Below are positions 1 through 6,392 of a DNA stretch of 17,814 nucleotides, piece by piece (the stretch's first letter is position 1; each line of letters opens with the position of its first letter). Location of the stretch: NCBI GenBank assembly GCA_002448555.1, contig DJYV01000028.1, forward strand, positions 1-17,814. Direction: 5' to 3'. Source of the DNA: Flavobacteriales bacterium UBA6969 (GTDB lineage: Bacteria > Bacteroidota > Bacteroidia > Flavobacteriales_D > Sanyastnellaceae). The notes under the pieces were generated by a model. That model saw only the letters and a list, made by a program, of their open reading frames with translations. It had not been told where the DNA came from and did no database searches. The position numbers were made by a program, and so were the translations under genes.

Positions 1-672
1 TCCAAGATCATCGAGAATACGCAGCGCGACGTCAACATCGCCCTCATCAACGAGCTGAGTATCATCTTCGAGCGCATCGGCATCAACACGTACGAGGTGC
101 TTGAGGCCGCCGGTACCAAGTGGAACTTCCTGAAGTTCAGCCCCGGCTTGGTGGGTGGTCACTGCATCGGCATTGACCCCTACTACTTGACGTGGAAATC
201 CGACAAGCTCGGCTACCACGCCCGGGTCATCAATTCAGGCCGATTTGTCAATGACGCCATGGGTGCGCACGTGGGCAAACAAGTGGTCAAGCGCATGCTC
301 GCTCAAGGCCGCAACCCCCTGGACTCCCGCATTCTCGTCATGGGCCTCACCTTCAAAGAAGACGTCGCAGACATCCGCAATACGAAGGTCACCGACGTCA
401 TCCGGGAGTTGAAGAGCTACAACATCGAAGTGGACGTTGTTGATCCGTTTGCGAGCCCGGCCGAGGTAGAGCACGAATACGGAATCACCTTAAAGGAAGC
501 TCCGGACACCGGCGCCTACGATGCGATTGTGTTGGCCGTAGCCCACGCACCATACAAGGCGATGGGCGAAGCGGATTTCGCGAAACTCATGCGTCACGAC
601 AACGGAGTTTTCGCCGACCTCAAAGGCCTCTACCGCGGCCAAATCAACACCCTTGAATACTGGAGTCTTTAA
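1..672 (+). CDS. UDP-sugar/nucleotide-sugar 6-dehydrogenase (C-terminal part)
   Basis: The gene is cut by the left window edge; frame 1 is open from base 1 and gives 223 residues, about half of the usual ~430. The enzyme family oxidises C6 of a UDP-sugar to a uronic acid in two NAD-dependent steps. The catalytic cysteine lies in GGHCIGIDPYY (Cys55 of the visible part, bases 163-165), and the C-terminal nucleotide-sugar-binding domain follows, with MGLTFKEDVADIRNTK typical of the UDP-N-acetyl-hexosamine dehydrogenase branch (WbpA/TviB/WecC-like) more than of UDP-glucose dehydrogenase. The NAD-binding Rossmann half is missing from view. It ends four bases before rmlB, so the two are probably co-transcribed in a capsule, O-antigen or exopolysaccharide locus that continues to the left. 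The exact sugar substrate cannot be read from this fragment. Confidence 0.93.
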   Translation, partial: SKIIENTQRDVNIALINELSIIFERIGINTYEVLEAAGTKWNFLKFSPGLVGGHCIGIDPYYLTWKSDKLGYHARVINSGRFVNDAMGAHVGKQVVKRMLAQGRNPLDSRILVMGLTFKEDVADIRNTKVTDVIRELKSYNIEVDVVDPFASPAEVEHEYGITLKEAPDTGAYDAIVLAVAHAPYKAMGEADFAKLMRHDNGVFADLKGLYRGQINTLEYWSL

Positions 673-676
673 GGAA

Positions 677-1741
677 ATGCGCACATTCAACTCGATCCTC
701 GTAACCGGCGGTGCCGGATTCATCGGTTCCCACGTGGTTCGCAAGTTGCTGACCAACCGTCCCGATGCGAAGGTGGTCAACCTCGATGCCTTGACTTACG
801 CTGGCAACCTGGAAAACCTTCGCGACGTCGAGTCGAATCCCCACTACGCTTTCGTCAAAGGCGACATCCAAGACAGCGCGTTGATCGAACGGCTGTTTGC
901 AGAGCACGCCTTCGATGCCGTGGTGCACTTGGCGGCTGAAAGCCACGTAGACCGAAGCATCGAAAACCCCATGGCGTTCCTCGAAACCAACATCCTCGGG
1001 ACCGCAACGCTGCTCAACGCCGCACGCGCTGCTTGGGCCAACGCGGACGGCGATCGCTGCTTTTACCACATTTCCACGGACGAAGTCTACGGTTCGCTTG
1101 GGACGGAAGGGCTCTTCACTGAAGAAACCCCCTACGATCCGCGCAGCCCCTACAGCTCGTCCAAGGCATCGAGCGATCACTTGGTCCGGGCTTGGCACCA
1201 CACCTACGGATTGCCGGTGGTGATCTCGAACTGTTCAAACAACTACGGCGCCTACCAATTCCCCGAAAAGCTCATTCCCTTGATGATCCGGAACATCCGC
1301 GACGAGCGGCCGCTGCCGGTGTACGGAGAAGGCATCAACGTGCGCGACTGGCTGTGGGTAGAAGACCACGCTTCGGCCATTGACGTCATCCTCCACACCG
1401 GAAAAGACGGCAGGACCTACAACATTGGCGGCCTCAACGAATGGAAGAACATCGACCTGGTGCACGAACTCATTCGCTTGGTCGATGCAGCACTCGGCCG
1501 CCCCGAAGGCCATTCCCTCAAGCTCATGACCTTCGTCAAGGACCGGGCTGGTCACGACCTGCGCTACGCCATTGACGCTTCGCGCATCGAATCAGAATTG
1601 GGATGGAAGCCGTCCATCACGTTTGAGGAAGGCTTGGCGGCAACGGTCGATTGGTACCTGAATAACGGTGAGTGGCTCGACTCGGTGACGTCGGGCACGT
1701 ACCAGCAGTATTACGACACCATGTACGGCAACCGCGGCTGA
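677..1741 (+). CDS. rmlB: dTDP-glucose 4,6-dehydratase
   Basis: This is a 354-residue short-chain dehydrogenase/reductase-type enzyme that converts dTDP-glucose to dTDP-4-keto-6-deoxyglucose, the branch point to dTDP-rhamnose and other deoxysugars. The NAD-binding motif TGGAGFIG is at residues 10-17, the catalytic Thr-Asp-Glu triad in STDEVYG at 134-136, and the YxxxK pair at Tyr159/Lys163 (SPYSSSK). NCSNNYGAYQFPEKLIP and the later INVRDWLWVEDH motif are hallmarks of RmlB. An in-frame TTG at 653 would lie inside the preceding gene; the ATG at 677 directly follows AAGGAA (671-676) and places the fold start correctly, so it is preferred. The stop overlaps the next start by one base (TGATG), which suggests translational coupling. 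The usual partners rmlA, rmlC and rmlD are not in the window. Confidence 0.96.
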   Translation: MRTFNSILVTGGAGFIGSHVVRKLLTNRPDAKVVNLDALTYAGNLENLRDVESNPHYAFVKGDIQDSALIERLFAEHAFDAVVHLAAESHVDRSIENPMAFLETNILGTATLLNAARAAWANADGDRCFYHISTDEVYGSLGTEGLFTEETPYDPRSPYSSSKASSDHLVRAWHHTYGLPVVISNCSNNYGAYQFPEKLIPLMIRNIRDERPLPVYGEGINVRDWLWVEDHASAIDVILHTGKDGRTYNIGGLNEWKNIDLVHELIRLVDAALGRPEGHSLKLMTFVKDRAGHDLRYAIDASRIESELGWKPSITFEEGLAATVDWYLNNGEWLDSVTSGTYQQYYDTMYGNRG

Positions 1742-2541
1742 TGGGGTGGTGGCAGCGCTTGCGTTCTGGCCGGAAGGCAGCCCTCGAGCCAGACTTCAGT
1801 GGCCCGGAACTGGCCATCGGCGAAGCGCTGCACATCGACGTGCACTCGCACATCGTTCCGGGCGTGGACGACGGCAGTTCCACCCTCGAAGAATCCCTCG
1901 AGCTCATCGAGCGGTTGGTGAACATGGGCTACCGCGGTGCCGTGGTCACGCCCCACATCCATTCGGACATCTACCCCAACAATCGGCTCACCCTTGTACC
2001 TGCTTTTGAACAGCTGCAGCAAGCGGTTGCTGCGCGCTGGCCAGACTTTACCCTCCAGCTAGCCGCCGAGTACTTCCTCGACGAGCACTTCGCGGATTGC
2101 ATCGCTGCCAACGACCTCCTGCACTTTCAGGCCGTTGACGAACTCGGTCAACCGGTGAAATGCGTGCTGTTTGAGTTTGGATTCCACGAGCCGCCCATGA
2201 ACCACGATCAGGTCATTTTTGATTTGCAAATGGCGGGGTACACCGGGGTCTTGGCCCACGCTGAACGGTACCCCTACTGGCACCGCAACCCCGCCGAAGT
2301 GCAGGCGCTCGCCGACAGAGGGATTTGGGTTACCGTCAATGCCGCCAGCCTCGCCGGCGCCTACGGTCCTGAAATGTACCGAGTCGCCCATGCATTGCTC
2401 GAAAACGGCACCGCCAAAATGATTTGTTCAGATGCTCACGGCACGCGTCACATGGACAGCCTCACGGCCATCGCCAAGTCGCCGGTGGTGCACCGGTGGG
2501 TCGAGGCGGGCGACGTGCGCAGCCGCACAGTAAAGGCTTAG
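1741..2541 (+). CDS. CpsB/YwqE-like PHP-domain tyrosine-protein phosphatase
   Basis: The product has 266 residues and a PHP-type metal-dependent phosphatase fold. The metal ligands are visible: HIDVHSH (31-37) followed by PGVDDGS, TPHIH (70-74), Glu110, HAERY (173-177) and SDAH (230-233). In Gram-positive CpsB and YwqE, and in many Bacteroidota relatives, such proteins dephosphorylate the tyrosine-rich tail of a polysaccharide co-polymerase kinase and so tune capsule or exopolysaccharide export. The position after a UDP-sugar dehydrogenase and rmlB fits that role. The start overlaps the rmlB stop by one base; a longer in-frame reading from 1672 would lie inside rmlB and is not used. No Wzc-like kinase is visible, so its partner must lie outside the window. 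At its 3' end it overlaps the convergent ferredoxin gene. The family call is firm; the substrate is inferred. Confidence 0.88.
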   Translation: MGWWQRLRSGRKAALEPDFSGPELAIGEALHIDVHSHIVPGVDDGSSTLEESLELIERLVNMGYRGAVVTPHIHSDIYPNNRLTLVPAFEQLQQAVAARWPDFTLQLAAEYFLDEHFADCIAANDLLHFQAVDELGQPVKCVLFEFGFHEPPMNHDQVIFDLQMAGYTGVLAHAERYPYWHRNPAEVQALADRGIWVTVNAASLAGAYGPEMYRVAHALLENGTAKMICSDAHGTRHMDSLTAIAKSPVVHRWVEAGDVRSRTVKA

Positions 2542-2864
2542 TTACCAACGGGAGCGAGCTTCACTTTGAGCCCGTCCAGTTCGTTTGCGAGGTGGAGCTG
2601 GCAGCCAAGGCGGCTGTTATCCTCGACGAAAAACGCCTCGTCCAGCATGTCCTCCTCGTCGTCTGACTTCTCCGGCAAGTCGTGATCGCTTTCCACGTAC
2701 ATATGGCAGCTCGCGCACATGGCCATCCCGCCGCAAGTACCTTCTACCGGCAGCTCCGCGCTCTTGCAGAGTTCCATCATGTTCATGCCCATATCGGTGG
2801 GAGCGTCCAGCTCGTGCACTTGGCCGTCGCGGTCGGTGACGCTTACGCGAATCGTGTTGTCCAT
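2538..2864 (-). CDS. [2Fe-2S] ferredoxin, adrenodoxin type
   Basis: This 108-residue, strongly acidic protein carries four cluster cysteines at 44, 50, 53 and 88 in the pattern C-x5-C-x2-C-x34-C (TCGGMAMCASCH ... RLGC). That spacing belongs to adrenodoxin/putidaredoxin/Isc-Fdx-type ferredoxins, not plant-type ones. It carries single electrons in the cytosol. The start lies only three bases after the stop of the ferredoxin-NADP reductase gene, so the two are almost certainly co-translated and work as a redox pair. The acidic stretch around residues 66-75 (KSDDEEDMLD) is the region that usually docks such ferredoxins to a reductase. The final electron acceptor is not identified here. Its stop overlaps the stop of the convergent phosphatase gene by four bases, and no terminator hairpin is visible between them. 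Confidence 0.93.
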   Translation of the reverse strand: MDNTIRVSVTDRDGQVHELDAPTDMGMNMMELCKSAELPVEGTCGGMAMCASCHMYVESDHDLPEKSDDEEDMLDEAFFVEDNSRLGCQLHLANELDGLKVKLAPVGN

Positions 2865-2867
2865 GGT

Positions 2868-3881
2868 TTAACCTTCAAATCCGTTCACCCCGTTGACGGT
2901 GGTGTACTTCAAAACTAGGTTTTTATCCGGGTAAATGCGCTTGAATGCACTTTGAACCATCAACGTCGCCTCGTGGAAGCCGCAGAGGATGAGCTTCAAC
3001 TTGCCCGGGTAGGTGTTGATGTCGCCGATGGCATAAACGCCGGGGACATTCGTGCTGTAGTCGAAGGTGTCGACCTCCACCGCATTCTTCGTGATGTTGA
3101 GGTTCCAATCGGCGATGGGACCGAGCTTGGGGCTCAAACCGAAGAGCGGCACCCAGTGGTCCGTGGCGATGGTGTGGTTACCGTCGGCCTTTGTCTTAAT
3201 CTCGACAGACTTCAGGTGGTCGTCACCGTCCACGGCAATAACCTCCGCATCGGTCATCAACTTGACACGGCCTGCAGCTGCGAGATCCATGACCTTCTGA
3301 ACGCTGTCGAGGTGCCCGCGGAACTCTTTGCGGCGGTGCACCAAGGTGACCTCCGAGGCCACGCCCTCTGCGAGGAAGATGGTCCAGTCCAAGGCAGAGT
3401 CACCGCCGCCGGAAATCACCACTTTCTTATCACGGTAGAACTCGGGGTCCTTGATGATGTACTCGACGCCTTTGTCTTCGAAGTCGGACAACTGCGGAAC
3501 CGGCGGCTTACGCGGCTCGAAGCACCCCAATCCACCGGCAATGGCGATGATGGGTGCCCGGTGCTGCGTGCCCCGGTTGGTGGTCACGATGAACTGGTCT
3601 TCATCATCCTTTTCAATCTGCTCAGCGCGTTCGCCCAAGGTAAAGCCGGGCTTGAACGGTTGCGCCTGTTCCATCAGGCGATCCACCAATTCACCCGCCA
3701 AAATCGACGGATAAGCTGGGATGTCGTAAATCGGCTTCTTGGGGTAAATCTCTGCGCACTGACCACCGGGCTGTGGCAATGCATCAATCAAGTGGCAACG
3801 CAGCTTGAGCAATCCGGCTTCAAACACCGTAAAGAGCCCGCAGGGGCCTGCTCCAATGATGAGGATATCCGTTTGGATCAT
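2868..3881 (-). CDS. Ferredoxin(flavodoxin)-NADP reductase, thioredoxin-reductase-like
   Basis: This FAD enzyme has 337 residues from the ATG at 3881. The FAD-binding motif GAGPCG is at residues 10-15, the NADPH-binding GGGDSA at 158-163, and the C-terminal FAD segment AIGDINTYPGKLKLI near 280-295. The redox-active CxxC of true thioredoxin reductases is absent, which is the mark of the homodimeric FNR type common in Firmicutes, Chlorobi and Bacteroidota. It should pass electrons between NADPH and a ferredoxin, and the next gene, three bases away, encodes a [2Fe-2S] ferredoxin. An upstream in-frame start at 3935 is possible but would add residues before the beta-alpha-beta fold; the 3881 start has GGGAGA about ten bases upstream. 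A 89-base gap with a TAATTTTG box separates it from the NifU-like gene, so it may have its own promoter. Confidence 0.93.
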   Translation of the reverse strand: MIQTDILIIGAGPCGLFTVFEAGLLKLRCHLIDALPQPGGQCAEIYPKKPIYDIPAYPSILAGELVDRLMEQAQPFKPGFTLGERAEQIEKDDEDQFIVTTNRGTQHRAPIIAIAGGLGCFEPRKPPVPQLSDFEDKGVEYIIKDPEFYRDKKVVISGGGDSALDWTIFLAEGVASEVTLVHRRKEFRGHLDSVQKVMDLAAAGRVKLMTDAEVIAVDGDDHLKSVEIKTKADGNHTIATDHWVPLFGLSPKLGPIADWNLNITKNAVEVDTFDYSTNVPGVYAIGDINTYPGKLKLILCGFHEATLMVQSAFKRIYPDKNLVLKYTTVNGVNGFEG

Positions 3882-3922
3882 GGATGATTTTTCTCCCAGA
3901 GTTAGTGCACACAAATCGCGCG

Positions 3923-3930
3923 CAAAATTA
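3923..3930 (-). promoter_or_regulatory. Candidate -7 promoter box for reductase-ferredoxin pair
   Basis: Read on the minus strand this is TAATTTTG, a full match to the Bacteroidota -7 consensus TAnnTTTG. It sits about 40 bases upstream of the reductase start in the 89-base gap after the NifU-like gene. No TTG lies 17-23 bases upstream, so the -33 part is missing and the assignment is tentative. Confidence 0.4.
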
Positions 3931-3970
3931 CACATTCAACAACAGGATTGCACGGATGTTCGAGGGGCAG

Positions 3971-4225
3971 TTAAACCTCGGCCCAATTGATGGCTTCCAC
4001 TTTTACCACTTCGGGCGCTGCCTGGCGAATCGCCTGCTCCACCCCGCCTTTCATGGTCATGTGGATCATCTGACAATCGGCACACGCTCCATGCAATTCC
4101 ACCTTCACGTGGTGGTCTTCCGTGACTTCGACCAAGCTGATGTTGCCGCCGTCCGCCTCGAGGTAGGGCCGCAAGCCCTCAAGGGCCCGTTCAACGCGTT
4201 CAGTGATGTCTGCCAATTCCGCCAT
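3971..4225 (-). CDS. NifU C-terminal-domain Fe-S scaffold/carrier (Nfu)
   Basis: The product is a stand-alone 84-residue Nfu domain. The cluster-binding CADC pair (Cys48, Cys51) lies in GACADCQMIHMTMKGG, and the N-terminal part contains RPYLEADGGNISL, both diagnostic of the family. Two such proteins bridge one [4Fe-4S] cluster and hand it to target enzymes. Its start overlaps the mrp stop by one base (TGATG on the minus strand), so translation is coupled to the Fe-S carrier ATPase Mrp, a sensible functional pair. It lacks the degenerate A-type N-terminal domain of E. coli NfuA, so the symbol nfuA is not applied. The family call is secure; the specific client proteins are unknown. Confidence 0.94.
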   Translation of the reverse strand: MAELADITERVERALEGLRPYLEADGGNISLVEVTEDHHVKVELHGACADCQMIHMTMKGGVEQAIRQAAPEVVKVEAINWAEV

Positions 4226-5292
4226 CAGTCAGTGGATTTTCCCAATTGCGTCAGCAAGTTAGCCAAGACCGCGCGGAATGCGGCTGCAGCGGGTGAGTCG
4301 CCTTGCAGCACAGCCGGTCGGCCCGCGTCGCCGGCTTCGCGAATGGATTGCACCAGCGGCACTTCACCCAAGAACGGCGCATCGACATCCTCCGCCAACC
4401 GCTTGGCCCCGTCCCGTCCGAAAATGTCATAACGGCGTTCCGGTAGGTCTGGCGGCACGAAGTATGCCATGTTTTCGATCAAGCCGAGCACGGGCACATT
4501 GATGGTATCCAAGCGGAACATCCCAACGCCCTTGCGCGCGTCCGCGAGTGCCACCTCCTGCGGCGTGCTGACAACAACGGCTCCGGTAAGCGGAACGTCT
4601 TGAACGAGGGACAAGTGAATGTCGCCGGTGCCGGGCGGCAAATCGATGAGCATGAAGTCCAATTCCCCCCAGTTCGCATCGGTGAACAGCTGGCCCAAAG
4701 CCCGGCTGGCCATCGGACCGCGCCAGACAATGGCCTGGTCGGGATCGGCGAAAAAACCAATGGACAGGACCTTGACGCCGTACTGTTCAACGGGTTGAAT
4801 CAAGGTCTTCTCTCCCATAGTGATTGGTTCGGGCTTGGCTTCGGTAACGTCAAACATGGTTGGCACACTCGGCCCATGGATGTCGGCATCGCACAACCCG
4901 ACCTTGTAACCGAGTTGAGCCAAGCCCACGGCGAGGTTGGCCGTGACGGTGCTTTTGCCCACGCCGCCCTTCCCGGAGGCGATGGCAATAACGTGCTTCA
5001 CGCCCGGCAAAACCTTGCGGGTCTCCGGGGTGCGCTCTTCCGCCTTCACGCCCTCCACCGCAATGGTCAATTGAGCGTCGGCGCCGAACGCTCGTTCGAG
5101 CGCAAACTGGACCGCTTCTTCGACCCTTTGGCGGGCGTGCATGGCGGGGTTACCTGTTTTGACCGTGACGTCGACTTGGCCTTCTGAGACGGCGTTGACC
5201 GTGACCCAACCCAGGGTCACCACGTCCTTGCCCAATTCCGGATCCAACACCCCTTTGAGGGCTTCCAGTACCGCTTCTTCAGTCCAATTCAT
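4225..5292 (-). CDS. mrp: Mrp/ApbC-type Fe-S cluster carrier P-loop ATPase
   Basis: The protein has 355 residues. A MIP18/DUF59-like N-terminal domain (about 1-80) precedes a P-loop NTPase domain with the deviant Walker A SGKGGVGKS (Gly107-Ser114), DADIHGPSVP (about 135-144) and LIDLPPGTGD. In other bacteria Mrp/ApbC binds and transfers Fe-S clusters in an ATP-dependent way. The C-terminal CxxC found in E. coli Mrp is absent: ENMAYFVPPDLPERRYDIFG occupies that place. From memory the same replacement is common in Bacteroidota homologues, so it is probably a lineage trait. The cysteine usual in the MIP18 part is also absent (TGNPAMHAR). The gene is followed by the NifU-like gene with a one-base overlap and preceded at 34 bases by the alkyltransferase-like gene, so it is probably in one operon. 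Confidence 0.93.
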   Translation of the reverse strand: MNWTEEAVLEALKGVLDPELGKDVVTLGWVTVNAVSEGQVDVTVKTGNPAMHARQRVEEAVQFALERAFGADAQLTIAVEGVKAEERTPETRKVLPGVKHVIAIASGKGGVGKSTVTANLAVGLAQLGYKVGLCDADIHGPSVPTMFDVTEAKPEPITMGEKTLIQPVEQYGVKVLSIGFFADPDQAIVWRGPMASRALGQLFTDANWGELDFMLIDLPPGTGDIHLSLVQDVPLTGAVVVSTPQEVALADARKGVGMFRLDTINVPVLGLIENMAYFVPPDLPERRYDIFGRDGAKRLAEDVDAPFLGEVPLVQSIREAGDAGRPAVLQGDSPAAAAFRAVLANLLTQLGKSTD

Positions 5293-5326
5293 TGCCTATC
5301 GTTTCAGTGCCAAAGTTCTGCATTTC

Positions 5327-5671
5327 TCACCATTCTCCGGCCTCCCACGGGTCCCAAAAAAACCCATCAAACCCCACAACTTGGTCGTCAACGACCTCCA
5401 CTCCTTCCGCCCGCAATTGTTCGGCCATGGGAGCCTCAGCGGGGAAGTGCACCGCTCCGGTCAGCAGGCCCAACCGGTTAACCACCCGGTGCGCCGGCAC
5501 AGGAGGCGTTTCCCCGAAGCATCGGTTCAACGCCCAACCGACACGGCGGGAGGCGCCTGCGGCTCCGATGCACCGAGCAATTGCGCCGTAGGTGGAAACC
5601 CGGCCTTTTGGGATGAGGCGTGTCAGGTCGTACACGGCCTGCTTGAATTCGTCCGGCGGCAGGGCGGCCAT
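5327..5671 (-). CDS. Alkyltransferase-like protein (ATL), non-catalytic MGMT homologue
   Basis: The 114-residue product matches the DNA-binding domain of O6-methylguanine-DNA methyltransferase: IPKGRVSTYGAIA at 20-32, RRVGWALNRC at 42-51 with the arginine finger near Arg43, and VPAHRVV at 58-64. The methyl-accepting cysteine of PCHRV is alanine here (Ala60), so it cannot dealkylate DNA. ATL proteins (E. coli YbaZ, S. pombe Atl1) bind O6-alkylguanine and pass the lesion to nucleotide excision repair. The short length, with no N-terminal MGMT domain, fits. It starts one base after the trmB stop, indicating co-translation. The gene is a bona fide ATL by sequence; the repair role is by homology. 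Confidence 0.92.
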   Translation of the reverse strand: MAALPPDEFKQAVYDLTRLIPKGRVSTYGAIARCIGAAGASRRVGWALNRCFGETPPVPAHRVVNRLGLLTGAVHFPAEAPMAEQLRAEGVEVVDDQVVGFDGFFWDPWEAGEW

Positions 5672-5672
5672 C

Positions 5673-6362
5673 TCAGATTTGGATTTGCAGGTAGTGGATT
5701 TTCTTCCCTTGTTCCAACCACATCTGCTCGTAGAACGTCTTCACCTCGAGTAAGTCACGCAGTTCAGCTGGCACGCGGTGGACGAGTTCGCCGTAGACAT
5801 CGGTGCTGTCGTAATTGATTTGGTAGCCGGCCTCGACGTAACTCTCTTTGGAGAGTTCATACAGCAGGGCGCTGTCACTCTTGACATGGATAATGCTATC
5901 GGGCTTGAGGATGTTGCGGTAGCGCTGCTCGATGAAAACCGATGACGTGATGCGCTTGGTGCCCTTCTCGTCTTTGGGCTGAGGATCGCTGAAGGTCAAC
6001 CAAATTTCGCTTACCTCACCTGGGGCAAAAAACCGCTCGATGAACTCGATGCGTGTACGCAAAAACGCCACGTTTCGAATGTCCTCTTCGTTGATGGTTT
6101 TGGCGCCGCGCCACACGCGTTGCCCTTTGATGTCCACCCCGATGTAGTTGCAGTTGGGCTTGCGCCGGGCCTGCGCGATGGTGTATTCGCCTTTGCCGCA
6201 TCCCAGTTCGAGTACAATGGGGTTGTTGTTACCGAAAACCTCCTGGGACCACTTTCCCTTCAATTCGTAATCCGTTCCCTCAATCGCATCGTTGAGCAGC
6301 GGTTCGAACACCCGATCGAAGGTGGCCAACTCCTTCCATTTTGCCAGTTTCCCTTTGCCCAT
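5673..6362 (-). CDS. trmB: tRNA (guanine-N7-)-methyltransferase
   Basis: This 229-residue class I S-adenosylmethionine-dependent methyltransferase makes m7G46 in the variable loop of many tRNAs. The SAM motif ELGCGKGEY lies at 52-60, IGVDIKG at 74-80, and the TrmB signature is FSDPQPKDEKGTKRI at 124-138, a variant of the proteobacterial PDPWPKKRH motif. The C-terminal half contains TFYEQMWLEQGKKIHYLQ, also typical. It is the first gene of the minus-strand run and is divergent from the glycosyltransferase gene with only 30 bases between the two start codons. The downstream alkyltransferase-like gene begins one base after its stop. Confidence 0.95.
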   Translation of the reverse strand: MGKGKLAKWKELATFDRVFEPLLNDAIEGTDYELKGKWSQEVFGNNNPIVLELGCGKGEYTIAQARRKPNCNYIGVDIKGQRVWRGAKTINEEDIRNVAFLRTRIEFIERFFAPGEVSEIWLTFSDPQPKDEKGTKRITSSVFIEQRYRNILKPDSIIHVKSDSALLYELSKESYVEAGYQINYDSTDVYGELVHRVPAELRDLLEVKTFYEQMWLEQGKKIHYLQIQI

Positions 6363-6392
6363 AGCCCGGTAAAATTACTGAACTTCGCACGG
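6363..6392. promoter_or_regulatory. Very short divergent intergenic region with possible -7 box
   Basis: Only 30 bases separate the trmB start (-) from the glycosyltransferase start (+). Read on the minus strand, 6370-6377 is TAATTTTA, one base off TAnnTTTG, 7 bases before the trmB ATG. No matching -33 element is seen on either strand in the spacer. Any promoters must overlap the opposing coding regions, and transcripts would have very short leaders. Confidence 0.25.

Noticed and set aside
653..676. TTG start for rmlB inside the preceding gene
   Set aside because: The ATG at 677 is preceded by AAGGAA and begins right before the Rossmann fold.
2952..3887. Plus-strand open frame of 311 codons opposite the reductase
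   Set aside because: It is fully antisense to a gene with clear FAD and NADPH motifs, has no recognisable domain, and long antisense frames are expected in GC-rich coding DNA.
4600..5187. Plus-strand frame of 195 codons opposite mrp
   Set aside because: It is the complement of the Mrp P-loop domain with no motif of its own.
6120..6392. N-terminal extension of the glycosyltransferase
   Set aside because: The extra codons lie entirely opposite trmB; the ATG at 6393 gives the expected start just before the first beta strand.
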